Shown one piece after another: positions 7,913 to 15,868 of a stretch of 64,000 nt of DNA. Location: positions 558,001 to 622,000 of the forward strand of contig CAWBXD010000014.1 of the NCBI GenBank assembly GCA_963792705.1, in the 5' to 3' direction. Each line of letters starts with the position of its first letter. Position 1 is the stretch's first letter. Source of the stretch: JBBQVS01 sp963792705. GTDB taxonomy: Bacteria > Chloroflexota > Ktedonobacteria > Ktedonobacterales > Ktedonobacteraceae. Position numbers and translations under genes: made by a program. The notes under the pieces were generated by a model, which was not told where the DNA came from, made no database searches, and saw only the letters and a list, made by a program, of their open reading frames with translations.

Positions 7913-8425
7913 ATGAGCGACCTTCAGGAAACAGAGCGCACCGAGCGTATACGTACAATCACCTGGGAAGACCCAACGATAGGAGCCAAAAAGAGCCGTA
8001 TCATGAGTGGTTTAGAGTACTTACGTGCCGTAAAAAATGGCGAGATACCACCTGCACCCATTGCGATACTGATGAATATGGGTGTCTCAGAAATCGAGGA
8101 GGGACGCATTGTTTTTACAGCGGAGCCAGCAGAATACCACTACAATCCCATTGGCACTGTACACGGTGGCTTAGCCGCTACACTGCTTGATTCGGCATTA
8201 GGATGTGCTATTCATACAACGTTGCCAGCAGGTGTTGGCTATACGACATTAGAGATTAAGGTAAACTATCTACGTCCTATGACGCGTGACACGGGAACCG
8301 TGTATTGTGAAGGGAAAGTTATTCACGTTGGTGGACGTATCGCAACCTCGGAGGCACGCGTTACCGATGCTGCTGGCAAACTATATGCACACGGCACAAC
8401 AACATGTATTATCCTCAAGCCGTGA
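7913..8425 (+). CDS. PaaI-family hotdog-fold thioesterase
   Basis: Probably hydrolyses an acyl- or aryl-CoA thioester in the cytoplasm. The hotdog core includes the PaaI-type active-site region NPIGTVHGGLAATLLDSALG (about residues 79-98), then the strand region YTTLEIKVNYLRPMTRDTG. At 170 aa it is slightly longer than the usual 140 aa because of an N-terminal extension. AAAGGAG precedes the ATG. It is divergent from a TetR gene and shares an operator motif with it. The substrate cannot be named. Confidence 0.85.
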   Translation: MSDLQETERTERIRTITWEDPTIGAKKSRIMSGLEYLRAVKNGEIPPAPIAILMNMGVSEIEEGRIVFTAEPAEYHYNPIGTVHGGLAATLLDSALGCAIHTTLPAGVGYTTLEIKVNYLRPMTRDTGTVYCEGKVIHVGGRIATSEARVTDAAGKLYAHGTTTCIILKP

Positions 8426-8502
8426 TTTTCATCATGGCGGCGGACTCTCCTCCATCCTTGGCGCACACGGTCTGGCAGCAGTTAATTTGGATTAAGAGGA
8501 TG

Positions 8503-8533
8503 AAAGCCAGAGTTATGCGAAAAACTCTAGCTT
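8503..8533. terminator. Bidirectional terminator between convergent genes
   Basis: The arms AAAGCCAGAGTT and AACTCTAGCTT enclose an eight-base loop with one mismatch, and a T-rich tract follows on both strands. It serves the thioesterase and the membrane-protein gene at 8540. Confidence 0.65.
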
Positions 8534-8539
8534 CTTTTG

Positions 8540-9559
8540 CTAAGAGGCATTACTAACTGTAGTGGCCGCATTTCCATGCACACGAGCATGAGTCACGATT
8601 GCGATTACAGCAAGGGCGGTACTGGCGAACAGTAGTGCAAATGCCTCCAATGTCAGCGCATCGGGTGCAATAATTGACTGTGCTCGTAAAGCTTGCCATG
8701 TTAAGAGGGCAATGACGCCGAGGTAGCTTATGCTGAAGGTGAACAAAAGAGCTAGTTTGTGACCATTACGCAACACATGGGATGGTAGCAGAATGAGCAA
8801 CCACCCAACAAAAGGAATTACTTGTAAAGCATGCAGACCAACAAAGTGTGGAATTCGTAAGTCGCCACCTACTGTACTCCATCCCAGGAATGGAAGACCT
8901 GGACCACCATCAGCGACACCAACACTATGAGCGCCAATATAGGTAAGCGATGCACCTGTGTGCAACGCTGTCATTTGCATAGTAGTAGGCATTGTCATCA
9001 AAAAAGCTACAGCCATGCCAACGAGCGAGAGCAGAATGCCAAGGCGCAACGACCACGCAAAGACAGGATTGGGCATTCGTTGCATGAGTAACAGGATCGC
9101 AGCAATCAACGTCATCGTCCAAACGATAGTGATGAACACAGCCATGATTATGTAAAGTGCTCCATCAAGTGGCGTCGTAAAGTTGAAATGACTCGTTGTT
9201 CCGCGAATGACTTGTCCAACGATAATCACCATCTCAATAAGAGATGCTACCGCGATAGCATTGGCAATGAAGCTCACCAAACGCTTATGCCCCTTCACAA
9301 AACGAAGCATCCATAATAAGGTAAAGCTGTAGAAACCTACTGAGATAGCAAACTTGGCTGGTTTTACCCATGCTGGAGAGCCGGTAATCACGCGGTGGTC
9401 AAAGACGATACCTATCAATGTCCCAATAAGAGTAACAATCATCGCAAGACCGACCCATGTAAGCAATGAGTTAATCGCAAAACTCTTTTTTAAGGCTGAA
9501 CGTAGGTTGAACCTTTGTATGCTCGTTGATATATGCTGAGATGTGGAAATGGTTGACAT
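8540..9559 (-). CDS. Conserved integral membrane protein, function unknown
   Basis: 339 aa with about eight or nine hydrophobic segments, starting around residue 32 (SLLTWVGLAMIVTLIGTLIG). Polar loops include SPAWVKPAKFAISVGFYSF and GDLRIPHFVGLHALQVIPF. The conserved-looking Lys, Arg and His residues near membrane edges suggest transport or redox-ligand roles, but no family motif is certain. There is a short Ser/Thr-rich N-terminus and no signal peptide. It is monocistronic, sharing a terminator with the convergent thioesterase. I do not recognise the function. Confidence 0.7.
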   Translation of the reverse strand: MSTISTSQHISTSIQRFNLRSALKKSFAINSLLTWVGLAMIVTLIGTLIGIVFDHRVITGSPAWVKPAKFAISVGFYSFTLLWMLRFVKGHKRLVSFIANAIAVASLIEMVIIVGQVIRGTTSHFNFTTPLDGALYIIMAVFITIVWTMTLIAAILLLMQRMPNPVFAWSLRLGILLSLVGMAVAFLMTMPTTMQMTALHTGASLTYIGAHSVGVADGGPGLPFLGWSTVGGDLRIPHFVGLHALQVIPFVGWLLILLPSHVLRNGHKLALLFTFSISYLGVIALLTWQALRAQSIIAPDALTLEAFALLFASTALAVIAIVTHARVHGNAATTVSNAS

Positions 9560-9728
9560 TGTACTTTATCCTTCCCGAATTTCTCAAAAATGTTTGTGTA
9601 CTTGCCCTGAGTATAGCTTCGAGAACTCTAAATGAGATGTATCGGTAGTCACGCATCGCACGCATTACTTCCCCATGACTTGAGTCATATACGGCACAAG
9701 GCTATAAGAAGTATATTCGTACTTTGTA

Positions 9729-9761
9729 CACCTCTTAGGTGAGCTGAACCTATGTTATACT
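9729..9761 (+). promoter_or_regulatory. Promoter region with palindromes ahead of the kinase gene
   Basis: A -10 box TATACT (9756-9761) lacks a recognisable -35. In its place are the palindrome CACCTCTTAGGTG (9729-9741) and the overlapping pair TAGGT/ACCTA (9736-9752). This suggests activator binding, possibly by the cognate response regulator. Confidence 0.4.
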
Positions 9762-9781
9762 TGCCGTAACAGTTCTAAAAT

Positions 9782-9862
9782 GTTGTAGGATTTTTAATTC
9801 ACTACGCCCTCGTTCGGCTTGTGATCTGGGGCCGGAGCGCAATACATTAAAGCTCCTACAAC
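9782..9862. repeat. Dispersed imperfect palindromic repeat (copy 1)
   Basis: An 81-base element with inverted ends GTTGTAGGA and GCTCCTACAAC and inner AATTC/ACTACGCCC against GCGCAATACATT. The element at 31124-31202 has the same ends and inner motifs. It sits in the 5' untranslated region of the histidine kinase gene. Confidence 0.6.
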
Positions 9863-9898
9863 TGATATGGTCTTATCTTCAACCGAAAGGAGGAACAA

Positions 9899-11149
9899 AT
9901 GGAGAGCACTCGTACTAGTCGCTCGACCGTAACAAAACAATTTTTATATAGAGCACCAGAGAGTGCGGGCTACATTACGCTGGTCATTGGCTATCTGGTT
10001 GGCATTTTTTCGGCAGCCAGATTAACGTTCATCAGTGTTCTTACCTTTACAACTATACAGGTGCTCTATGCGCTTGTCTTCTGGTGGGTTATAGCAAGAA
10101 CAGAGAAAACACGTTGGCACCTCTCACTGGGCCTCCTCTTACTCTTTCTACTCACCTTTCTAAGCGGTATGACAGTGCTTCTCGGTATCTATTTAGATTG
10201 GTTACTTTACTTTGTAACCGTTGCAGTATATTGTATGTTTCTTCCATTACCACTCTCCCTGCTCGGCAGCATTGCTCTTTATTTTGGGGTAGGCTTCACG
10301 CTCTATCTCGCGAGCGGTACCATAGGACTTAGCCAGCCATGGATATTTCTTCTTGCTGGCTTTGTGTTTGTAGGATTATTTTCTATCACCAACAAATTGC
10401 TTATTGCACAGCAAGAGCAAACCGAGGTGCTCTTGCGTCAACTGGAAGAATCAAACCGTGAGCGTGAGCAAACAAATAGGCAACTTCAGAGGTACGCAAG
10501 CGAAGTTGAAGAGTTGACTGTGGACCGAGAGCGCACACGTATGGCTCGCGAAATTCATGATACGTTAGGCCATTACCTGACCATTTTAAGTATTCAACTT
10601 GAAACAATTAGCAAATTGCAAGAACGCGATCCGGCACGAGCCATTATTGAGGTTGCTGAGGCAAGACGTGTGGCGGCACAATCAATGCAAGAGGTACGCA
10701 ACGCGGTTGCCGCCTTACGACCTTCAAGTATTGCCACACTCAGTTTAGCGGAAGCACTGACGCAACTAGCAGATGAATTTAGTAGTACAGTAAGCGAGAT
10801 AGTGTTGACACTCGATCTTGAGACACAGCTTCCTCCACTCTCGACAGATGTGCAACTAGCGTTATATAGAGCAACACAGGAGTCTCTCACAAACATACGT
10901 AAGCATGCACATGCAACGAAAGTGCTAGTACGTCTACGTTATGAAAAGAACAAGATAGAGCTAGTCATTATTGACAATGGCAATGGCGGAACAGGAAATG
11001 ATGTACAGTATCCTGGTAGCGGTTTCGGCCTGGTTGGACTTCGTGAACGTGTCGAGTTGCTTGGAGGACACGTGATCTATGGACCAGAAGAGCCAAACGG
11101 ATATCGCGTGACTATTCATGTGCCTATAGGACCTCAGGAAGAGAATTAA
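9899..11149 (+). CDS. Sensor histidine kinase (NarL/DesK type)
   Basis: A membrane sensor kinase of 416 aa. About six membrane segments occupy residues 22-165, with no large outside domain, so it may sense the membrane or a small molecule. A coiled coil follows (QEQTEVLLRQLEESNREREQ). The HisKA_3 dimerisation domain has MAREIHDTLGH with phospho-acceptor His220, and the HATPase domain has ATQESLTNIRKHAHA, DNGNGG and GSGFGLVGLRERV. AAAGGAGG lies six bases before the ATG. The response-regulator gene follows after eight bases, so the two form one operon. Confidence 0.93.
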   Translation: MESTRTSRSTVTKQFLYRAPESAGYITLVIGYLVGIFSAARLTFISVLTFTTIQVLYALVFWWVIARTEKTRWHLSLGLLLLFLLTFLSGMTVLLGIYLDWLLYFVTVAVYCMFLPLPLSLLGSIALYFGVGFTLYLASGTIGLSQPWIFLLAGFVFVGLFSITNKLLIAQQEQTEVLLRQLEESNREREQTNRQLQRYASEVEELTVDRERTRMAREIHDTLGHYLTILSIQLETISKLQERDPARAIIEVAEARRVAAQSMQEVRNAVAALRPSSIATLSLAEALTQLADEFSSTVSEIVLTLDLETQLPPLSTDVQLALYRATQESLTNIRKHAHATKVLVRLRYEKNKIELVIIDNGNGGTGNDVQYPGSGFGLVGLRERVELLGGHVIYGPEEPNGYRVTIHVPIGPQEEN

Positions 11150-11157
11150 GAGGATAT

Positions 11158-11874
11158 ATGGAAAAACGTATTCGTATCTTGATAGTCGATGACCAGACGC
11201 TTATACGTGAAGGCTTTCGTAAGCTTCTTGAATTAGAGCCAGATTTTGAGGTTGTTGGTACCGCAAGTGATGGGGAAGCCGCATTAGCAGTCGTTGAGCG
11301 TCTTTCTGATGCTAACACACTCCCCGATGTAATCCTGATGGATATTCGTATGCCACGAATGGATGGAATCGCAGCAACAAAGGCATTGAAAGAACGCTGG
11401 CCTGCCGCTCGTATCGTCATTCTAACCACATTTGATGACGTTGAACTAATCCATGCTGGACTTCACGCAGGCGCACTTGGCTATTCGCTTAAAGATATTA
11501 CAGCAGAACAGCTTGCAATGACGGTACGTACTGCCGCTCATGGACAGGTGTTGTTACAGCCAGATATCGCCAACAAGGTTTTTTCCGCACTCGCACCCTC
11601 TACTATCAACAAATCATCGACAGCAGCAAACAAGACATATACAAGTTCGTCATCAGAGTATATTGACTCAACGATGAACATCGAGCAACTCACGGAACGT
11701 GAACGCGAAATACTCTCGTTGATTGCACAGGGTGCCTCTAATCGACAGGTTGCCGAGCGGCTCTACGTTACTGAAGGGACCATTAAGAACCACATGAGCA
11801 ATATCCTCGGCAAGTTAGGTGTTCGGGATCGCACTCAAGCGGTTCTCAAAGCAAAGGAACGTGGTTTGGTATAA
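11158..11874 (+). CDS. LuxR/NarL-type response regulator
   Basis: The DNA-binding partner of the kinase encoded just upstream. The receiver domain has acidic pocket DD near residue 11, phospho-acceptor Asp62 in LMDIRMPRMDG, a Thr in ILTTFDD and Lys in GYSLKDI. A Ser/Thr-rich linker follows (about residues 145-170), then a LuxR helix-turn-helix with LTEREREILSLIAQGASNRQVA and NHMSNILGKLGVRDRTQ. 238 aa. GAGGATAT precedes the ATG. The targets are unknown; the palindromes at 9729-9752 are candidates for autoregulation. Confidence 0.93.
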   Translation: MEKRIRILIVDDQTLIREGFRKLLELEPDFEVVGTASDGEAALAVVERLSDANTLPDVILMDIRMPRMDGIAATKALKERWPAARIVILTTFDDVELIHAGLHAGALGYSLKDITAEQLAMTVRTAAHGQVLLQPDIANKVFSALAPSTINKSSTAANKTYTSSSSEYIDSTMNIEQLTEREREILSLIAQGASNRQVAERLYVTEGTIKNHMSNILGKLGVRDRTQAVLKAKERGLV

Positions 11875-11879
11875 GGCTA

Positions 11880-12491
11880 CTAACCACCCATTTGGTTATA
11901 AACGGTAAGCCAGTTTGTGGCAATCTCGGTCTGCGCTTGCCGCAACGATATGGAGCCATTGCAGACTTGATCATGCAGGTAATTTTCGACCTTGTCTTTC
12001 TCATGGAAGCCGGGCGTTGGACTAGCCGCTTCAGGCCACAAATTTGAGATATCGTTTGAGCCACCAAGTTCAAGGCTTACAAGATGGTCAACCTCGTACT
12101 GACCAGTGGTATGATGGGTAATCCCATACTCATTATAGGCTTGAATTTTCTCGCTCTCTGGTACGTTACGTACTGTATGAGCATAACCCGATACACAGAT
12201 GGCCTCTTTTGTGGCTGTGGAAAAGATAGCACCAGGAGTACACGCTAGGTCTTGAAGCGCACCACGTACCTGACACCCTGAGGTCTTGGTTTGTACACCA
12301 AATTGAGTACTACCACTCGATGTGCCACCACCCGATGTACCACCACTTGATGTCGTAGGAATAGTACCAGGTGTTGTCCCCCCCGGCGTTGTACCAGTCG
12401 TGCCGCTACCTGGTTGACGAAAAAGGAAGTAGGCAACAATCACAACAACGATGAGCAAAATTCCTCCAAAGGAACCATTTCTCCTTCTCAT
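11880..12491 (-). CDS. Membrane-anchored HNH-nuclease-like protein
   Basis: 203 aa. An N-terminal Arg cluster and one membrane segment (GILLIVVVIVAYFLF, about residues 10-24) are followed by a Gly/Thr/Ser/Pro-rich spacer to about residue 68, which places the C-terminal domain outside the cell. That domain has VDHLVSLELGGSNDISNLWP and a following HEKDKVENYLHDQVC, the pattern of HNH-like nucleases, with two or more Cys that may form a disulfide. A role in digesting extracellular DNA is an inference. It is convergent with the response regulator, with five bases between stop codons. Confidence 0.75.
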   Translation of the reverse strand: MRRRNGSFGGILLIVVVIVAYFLFRQPGSGTTGTTPGGTTPGTIPTTSSGGTSGGGTSSGSTQFGVQTKTSGCQVRGALQDLACTPGAIFSTATKEAICVSGYAHTVRNVPESEKIQAYNEYGITHHTTGQYEVDHLVSLELGGSNDISNLWPEAASPTPGFHEKDKVENYLHDQVCNGSISLRQAQTEIATNWLTVYNQMGG

Positions 12492-12548
12492 ATGGGGCGC
12501 ATCTCTTTCTATTTTTTACAATTTTTTGAAATAGGAACACGCGTTCCT

Positions 12549-13409
12549 TTATTCAGATTGTAACACAATCCAGGAAGCATCAAAGTGACGCGCTTGTAGG
12601 TCAGCTTTTTTGAGCCAATAGTAGAGTAGGCCCGTACTTGCCCAGCGCATTCCTACCTGCTCATCTGAGTCTACCTGAAAAAGAAGGTGCCACTCCATAG
12701 CACTCTTTGCCACCTCTTCAGCTCTTGGATCGCTTGCATCAGCTATACCATTCGAGGCATACTGACATTCTATCCGCATGTCATCTTGTAGAGTATCAGG
12801 ATTGCCTAATAGACGATTGTGAACTGATGCATGGTCTTGCGGTGTTGGAAAGGTGGAAAGAAGCGTCTCGTATTGCTGTTGCTCTTGGGCGGTCCAATCA
12901 AAGGTGGAAATTTCAAGTTGTGGCTGTAGGGATAGCGTTATTTCGCTAGCAAAACGAATTGTTGACGCATGAAATTGACTTGTTGCTGGTAGCGTCGTGG
13001 GTGCAGCTATATGCTGTAGATTAGTAGAACTTTCTGCAAAGAGGACGGACCATCCACCTTTATCGGCAGGATCAGCACCATAGGTTTGTTGTTGTGCGTC
13101 ATAAAAAAACCAGAGCATACCCTGCTCAGGAAGCACTCCGTCAACATCATACGGATGTGCATCTTCCAGGCGAATTTGTGCAATAAAGGACTGAGGCAAA
13201 CCTTTCCATTGAGGCCATACAAAACCAGGAGGAACATCGGGAACACCACCAAGTTTCGAGACTCCAGCCGTTAACGTTGACTCAGTAACAGGGCTAGTAA
13301 AAAGTCGAATCGACGCCTTTGCAACTGCGTCAATATCTTTCATGACTCGCGCGAGTCCTGCCGCTTGAAAAGCAGCCTGTACACCACTTTTATCCATACT
13401 GTTGCACAC
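12549..13409 (-). CDS. DUF1963 (YwqG-like) protein
   Basis: A cytoplasmic protein of 286 aa resembling the YwqG/DUF1963 family. Signs are SKLGGVPDVPPGFVWPQW (around residue 51), LPQSFIAQIRLED, and the later GMLWFFYD and WHLLFQVDSDEQVGMRW, a typical order for that family. The biochemical role of the family is not known. There is no signal peptide. An alternative ATG lies four codons in. It is probably a single-gene unit. Confidence 0.8.
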   Translation of the reverse strand: MCNSMDKSGVQAAFQAAGLARVMKDIDAVAKASIRLFTSPVTESTLTAGVSKLGGVPDVPPGFVWPQWKGLPQSFIAQIRLEDAHPYDVDGVLPEQGMLWFFYDAQQQTYGADPADKGGWSVLFAESSTNLQHIAAPTTLPATSQFHASTIRFASEITLSLQPQLEISTFDWTAQEQQQYETLLSTFPTPQDHASVHNRLLGNPDTLQDDMRIECQYASNGIADASDPRAEEVAKSAMEWHLLFQVDSDEQVGMRWASTGLLYYWLKKADLQARHFDASWIVLQSE

Positions 13410-13531
13410 ATTCCATCACTCACATTCAGAAAGAGTTAGAGTGTGCCTCTCCTTTCGCATTACGGTATCTCATTTTGTAACGTTTGAGCCTACTATATGG
13501 ATGCGATGTGGAAACTCTTGCAGTCTCTCTG

Positions 13532-14200
13532 CTACTCGTCTTCACCACAAGTACATGCCTCACCTGTGCGAGCTTCGTGCAGAGCTTCTCGTCCCTCTTG
13601 TATGATGAAATAAACAAGGGCAAGAGCCGCTAATGGGTCAGCCCACCACCAACCAAATAAAGAATTGAGGAGTAAGCCGACGAGAAGCGCGAAAGACATA
13701 TACGCACAAGTTACACTACATACAGCATCGGCTTTGAGGGCTGCACTACCGATACGACGTGCGACACGCAGTTTGCCTTGCCATAAAACGGGCATGATAA
13801 TGGCGGCGGCAATTGCGAGTCCAACGCCCCATACAGACGACTCTGCTCGGCTCTTTGTTATAAAGGAAAGGATGCTATCACCTACGATATAGAGGGCAAG
13901 AGCAAAGAGGCTCAGTGCGACAACCCACGAGGCGCGGCGTTCTGCTTGCTCTACGGCCTTAAGCGAACCGCCACGTTGCTCTAACACCAGACGCCAGAGC
14001 AAAACACTTCCAGCAATAAGCTCAATTACGCTATCAATACCAAAGCCCTGTAGCGAAACACTATGTGTAGCAAAACCAATACCGATTGCTATACTCGCTT
14101 CAACAATCATCCAGAGCAAAGAAATGAACTCAATCCATACACCATGACGCACCTGCTCCATCCGAGTCGTTGTTGCAATGCCTTCAACACGCTCTGCCAT
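13532..14200 (-). CDS. Cation diffusion facilitator-like membrane protein (second of pair)
   Basis: 222 aa with six hydrophobic segments in the CDF arrangement. The metal-site-like motifs are GFGIDSVIELIAG (helix 2) and AALKADAVCSVTCAY (helix 5), though His/Asp use differs from classical CDF proteins. The usual long cytoplasmic C-terminal domain is missing and is replaced by a short tail with CTCGEDE. The ATG at 14200 overlaps the stop codon of the upstream CDF gene (TAATG), so translation is coupled. It probably exports or senses a divalent metal with its neighbour. Confidence 0.8.
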   Translation of the reverse strand: MAERVEGIATTTRMEQVRHGVWIEFISLLWMIVEASIAIGIGFATHSVSLQGFGIDSVIELIAGSVLLWRLVLEQRGGSLKAVEQAERRASWVVALSLFALALYIVGDSILSFITKSRAESSVWGVGLAIAAAIIMPVLWQGKLRVARRIGSAALKADAVCSVTCAYMSFALLVGLLLNSLFGWWWADPLAALALVYFIIQEGREALHEARTGEACTCGEDE

Positions 14201-15270
14201 TAACGTGCTCCTTGACGTGAGGAGTCTACTTTCTTTGGAGTGTCTATAAATGTTGGAGTATCCTCGCAATCACAATCGTCCTCTTTAGTCGTAGTACTCA
14301 TACAACAGTATAGATCGTTCTCTTCGCAACACGCTCCCTGTGTACTACACTCGAATTGAATAGTTGTGTGGTCAATATGGTATTTCTCCTGCAACATACT
14401 CTTCAAAGTTTGCAGAATAGGAGAACTACCACTTGGGGGCAGGTCGTCAATAAGAACGTGACAAGAGAGTGCGGACATGCCGCTCGTGATACTCCAAACA
14501 TGCAGATCGTGTACTTCTTTCACACCGTCCACACGCTTCATATCAGCTACAAGTTGCGGCAAGGCAATCCCTTTTGGTGTTGACTCAAGTAGAATATCGG
14601 CTGCCTCGCGTAGAATAGGCCACGAACTGACAATGATCAACAGGGAGATACCGACAGACAGAATAGGGTCAAGCAACGTCCACTTCGTGAGCAGGATGAT
14701 AGCACCTGCAACAATTACGCCAACAGAGACACCCACATCGCCGAAGACGTGTAAGGCGGCGGCCCGCACGTTGATATTGTGCTCTTCTTTCCGTAGACCA
14801 AAACCAATGAAGAGATTGATGGCAATACCGATACCAGCAGAGAAAAACATTACCAATGGTTGCACAGGTTCGGGATGCTGAAAACGTTGTATAGCCTCCC
14901 AGCAGATGCCAACTGAGATGAGGATAAGCGTAATAGCGTTAGCAAGTGCCGCGAGAATGCCCACTCGGTGATATCCAAATGTCTTTTGTGCATTTGCGGG
15001 ACGCTCTGCTTGTATAGTTGCGAACCAAGCCAAACCAAGCGCGAATAGGTCGGTTACAACATGACCTGCGTCCGACAGCAAGGCAAGGGAGTTCGCCAGA
15101 ATTCCACCGATTAATTCAGCGGCAAGAATGAGTATTGTAAGTAAAAAGGCTATACGAAGCGTCTGTTTTGCCATACCATGTGTATGATCGTGTCCTGCGT
15201 GACCGTGGGCATGGTTGTGAGCATGATTATGATCGTGACTGTGCTCAGCTTGGCTCTGTATGCTGCTCAT
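14200..15270 (-). CDS. CDF-family zinc/cadmium efflux transporter (CzcD-like)
   Basis: An inner-membrane metal/proton antiporter of 356 aa. There is a His-rich N-terminus (HSHDHNHAHNHAHGHAGHDH), six membrane helices with the metal ligands in LLSDAGHVVTDLFA and ALHVFGDVGVSVGV, and the cytoplasmic CDF dimerisation domain with VKEVHDLHVWSITSGMSALS. An unusual Cys-rich C-terminal tail (ACCEENDLYCC, DDCDCED) could bind metal. The start ATG overlaps the stop of the ArsR gene (ATGA), so the regulator, this transporter and the next form one operon. Confidence 0.92.
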   Translation of the reverse strand: MSSIQSQAEHSHDHNHAHNHAHGHAGHDHTHGMAKQTLRIAFLLTILILAAELIGGILANSLALLSDAGHVVTDLFALGLAWFATIQAERPANAQKTFGYHRVGILAALANAITLILISVGICWEAIQRFQHPEPVQPLVMFFSAGIGIAINLFIGFGLRKEEHNINVRAAALHVFGDVGVSVGVIVAGAIILLTKWTLLDPILSVGISLLIIVSSWPILREAADILLESTPKGIALPQLVADMKRVDGVKEVHDLHVWSITSGMSALSCHVLIDDLPPSGSSPILQTLKSMLQEKYHIDHTTIQFECSTQGACCEENDLYCCMSTTTKEDDCDCEDTPTFIDTPKKVDSSRQGAR

Positions 15271-15710
15271 GCTGACACCTCGGTTTCTACTTGAACGGGT
15301 ACGAAAGAAGACTCACTCGCATGCACACTACCCATGCGGAGCAGTTGTCGAATGTGTTCGTCAACCAGGCGATAATAGACGATACGGCCGGCTTTACGCA
15401 TGGCGACAACCTTTTGGTTGCGTAGTACACGAAGTTGGTGCGAAATGGTAGTATCGTCGCGTCCTAGTCCCGTCGCAATATCACATACGCATAGTTCACC
15501 TGTTGGAGCGTGGAGTAAAGCATGAACAACTTGCAGACGTGTTGGATCGCTCAACACAGAAAACAGTTCTGCTATCCGTGTTGCTTCTTCACCAGACAGC
15601 AAATTGCGCCGAACTTTCAACGCATGTTCAGCGTGAATAGTGCGTTCCTGGCACATATCGCCTTCACTATATGAACTATCCAACACTCTCTTAGAAGATT
15701 GACGAGCCAT
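15267..15710 (-). CDS. ArsR/SmtB-family metal-sensing repressor
   Basis: 147 aa. A winged helix with SVLSDPTRLQVVHALL and the recognition region DDTTISHQLRVLRNQKVV carries the metal-sensing ELCVCD motif at residues 72-77, typical of CadC/SmtB-like sensors. It should repress its own operon and release DNA on binding a metal such as Zn, Cd or Pb. The ATG at 15710 has AGGAG nine bases upstream; an in-frame TTG six bases earlier is too close to that site. The upstream region has the weak inverted pair GAATA/TATTC around 15730-15757, which could be an operator. Confidence 0.92.
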   Translation of the reverse strand: MARQSSKRVLDSSYSEGDMCQERTIHAEHALKVRRNLLSGEEATRIAELFSVLSDPTRLQVVHALLHAPTGELCVCDIATGLGRDDTTISHQLRVLRNQKVVAMRKAGRIVYYRLVDEHIRQLLRMGSVHASESSFVPVQVETEVSA

Positions 15711-15800
15711 CTTCAAACGCTCCTTCTATGAATACCTGTACAACCGTGCAACTATTCTTTATTTAGTATAGCACATAGCAGTGCTTTTTTCAAGAACGCA

Positions 15801-15825
15801 GGGAGACCACGATGGTCTCCCCTAC
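15801..15825. repeat. Short perfect palindrome with GTAGGG end
   Basis: GGGAGACC and GGTCTCCC enclose a five-base loop and are followed by CTAC. Read on the other strand it begins GTAGGGGAGACC, like the other GTAGGG-ended elements in this window. No T-tract follows. Confidence 0.45.
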
Positions 15826-15833
15826 ATTTCAAC

Positions 15834-15863
15834 TTGCATATATATACGAAGACATGCTACACT
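15834..15863 (+). promoter_or_regulatory. Promoter for an apparently leaderless kinase gene
   Basis: TTGCAT (15834-15839), an 18-base spacer and TACACT (15858-15863). The GTG start codon at 15869 is five bases past the -10 box and has no ribosome site, so the transcript would begin at or next to the start codon. Confidence 0.5.
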
Positions 15864-15868
15864 GAGAT

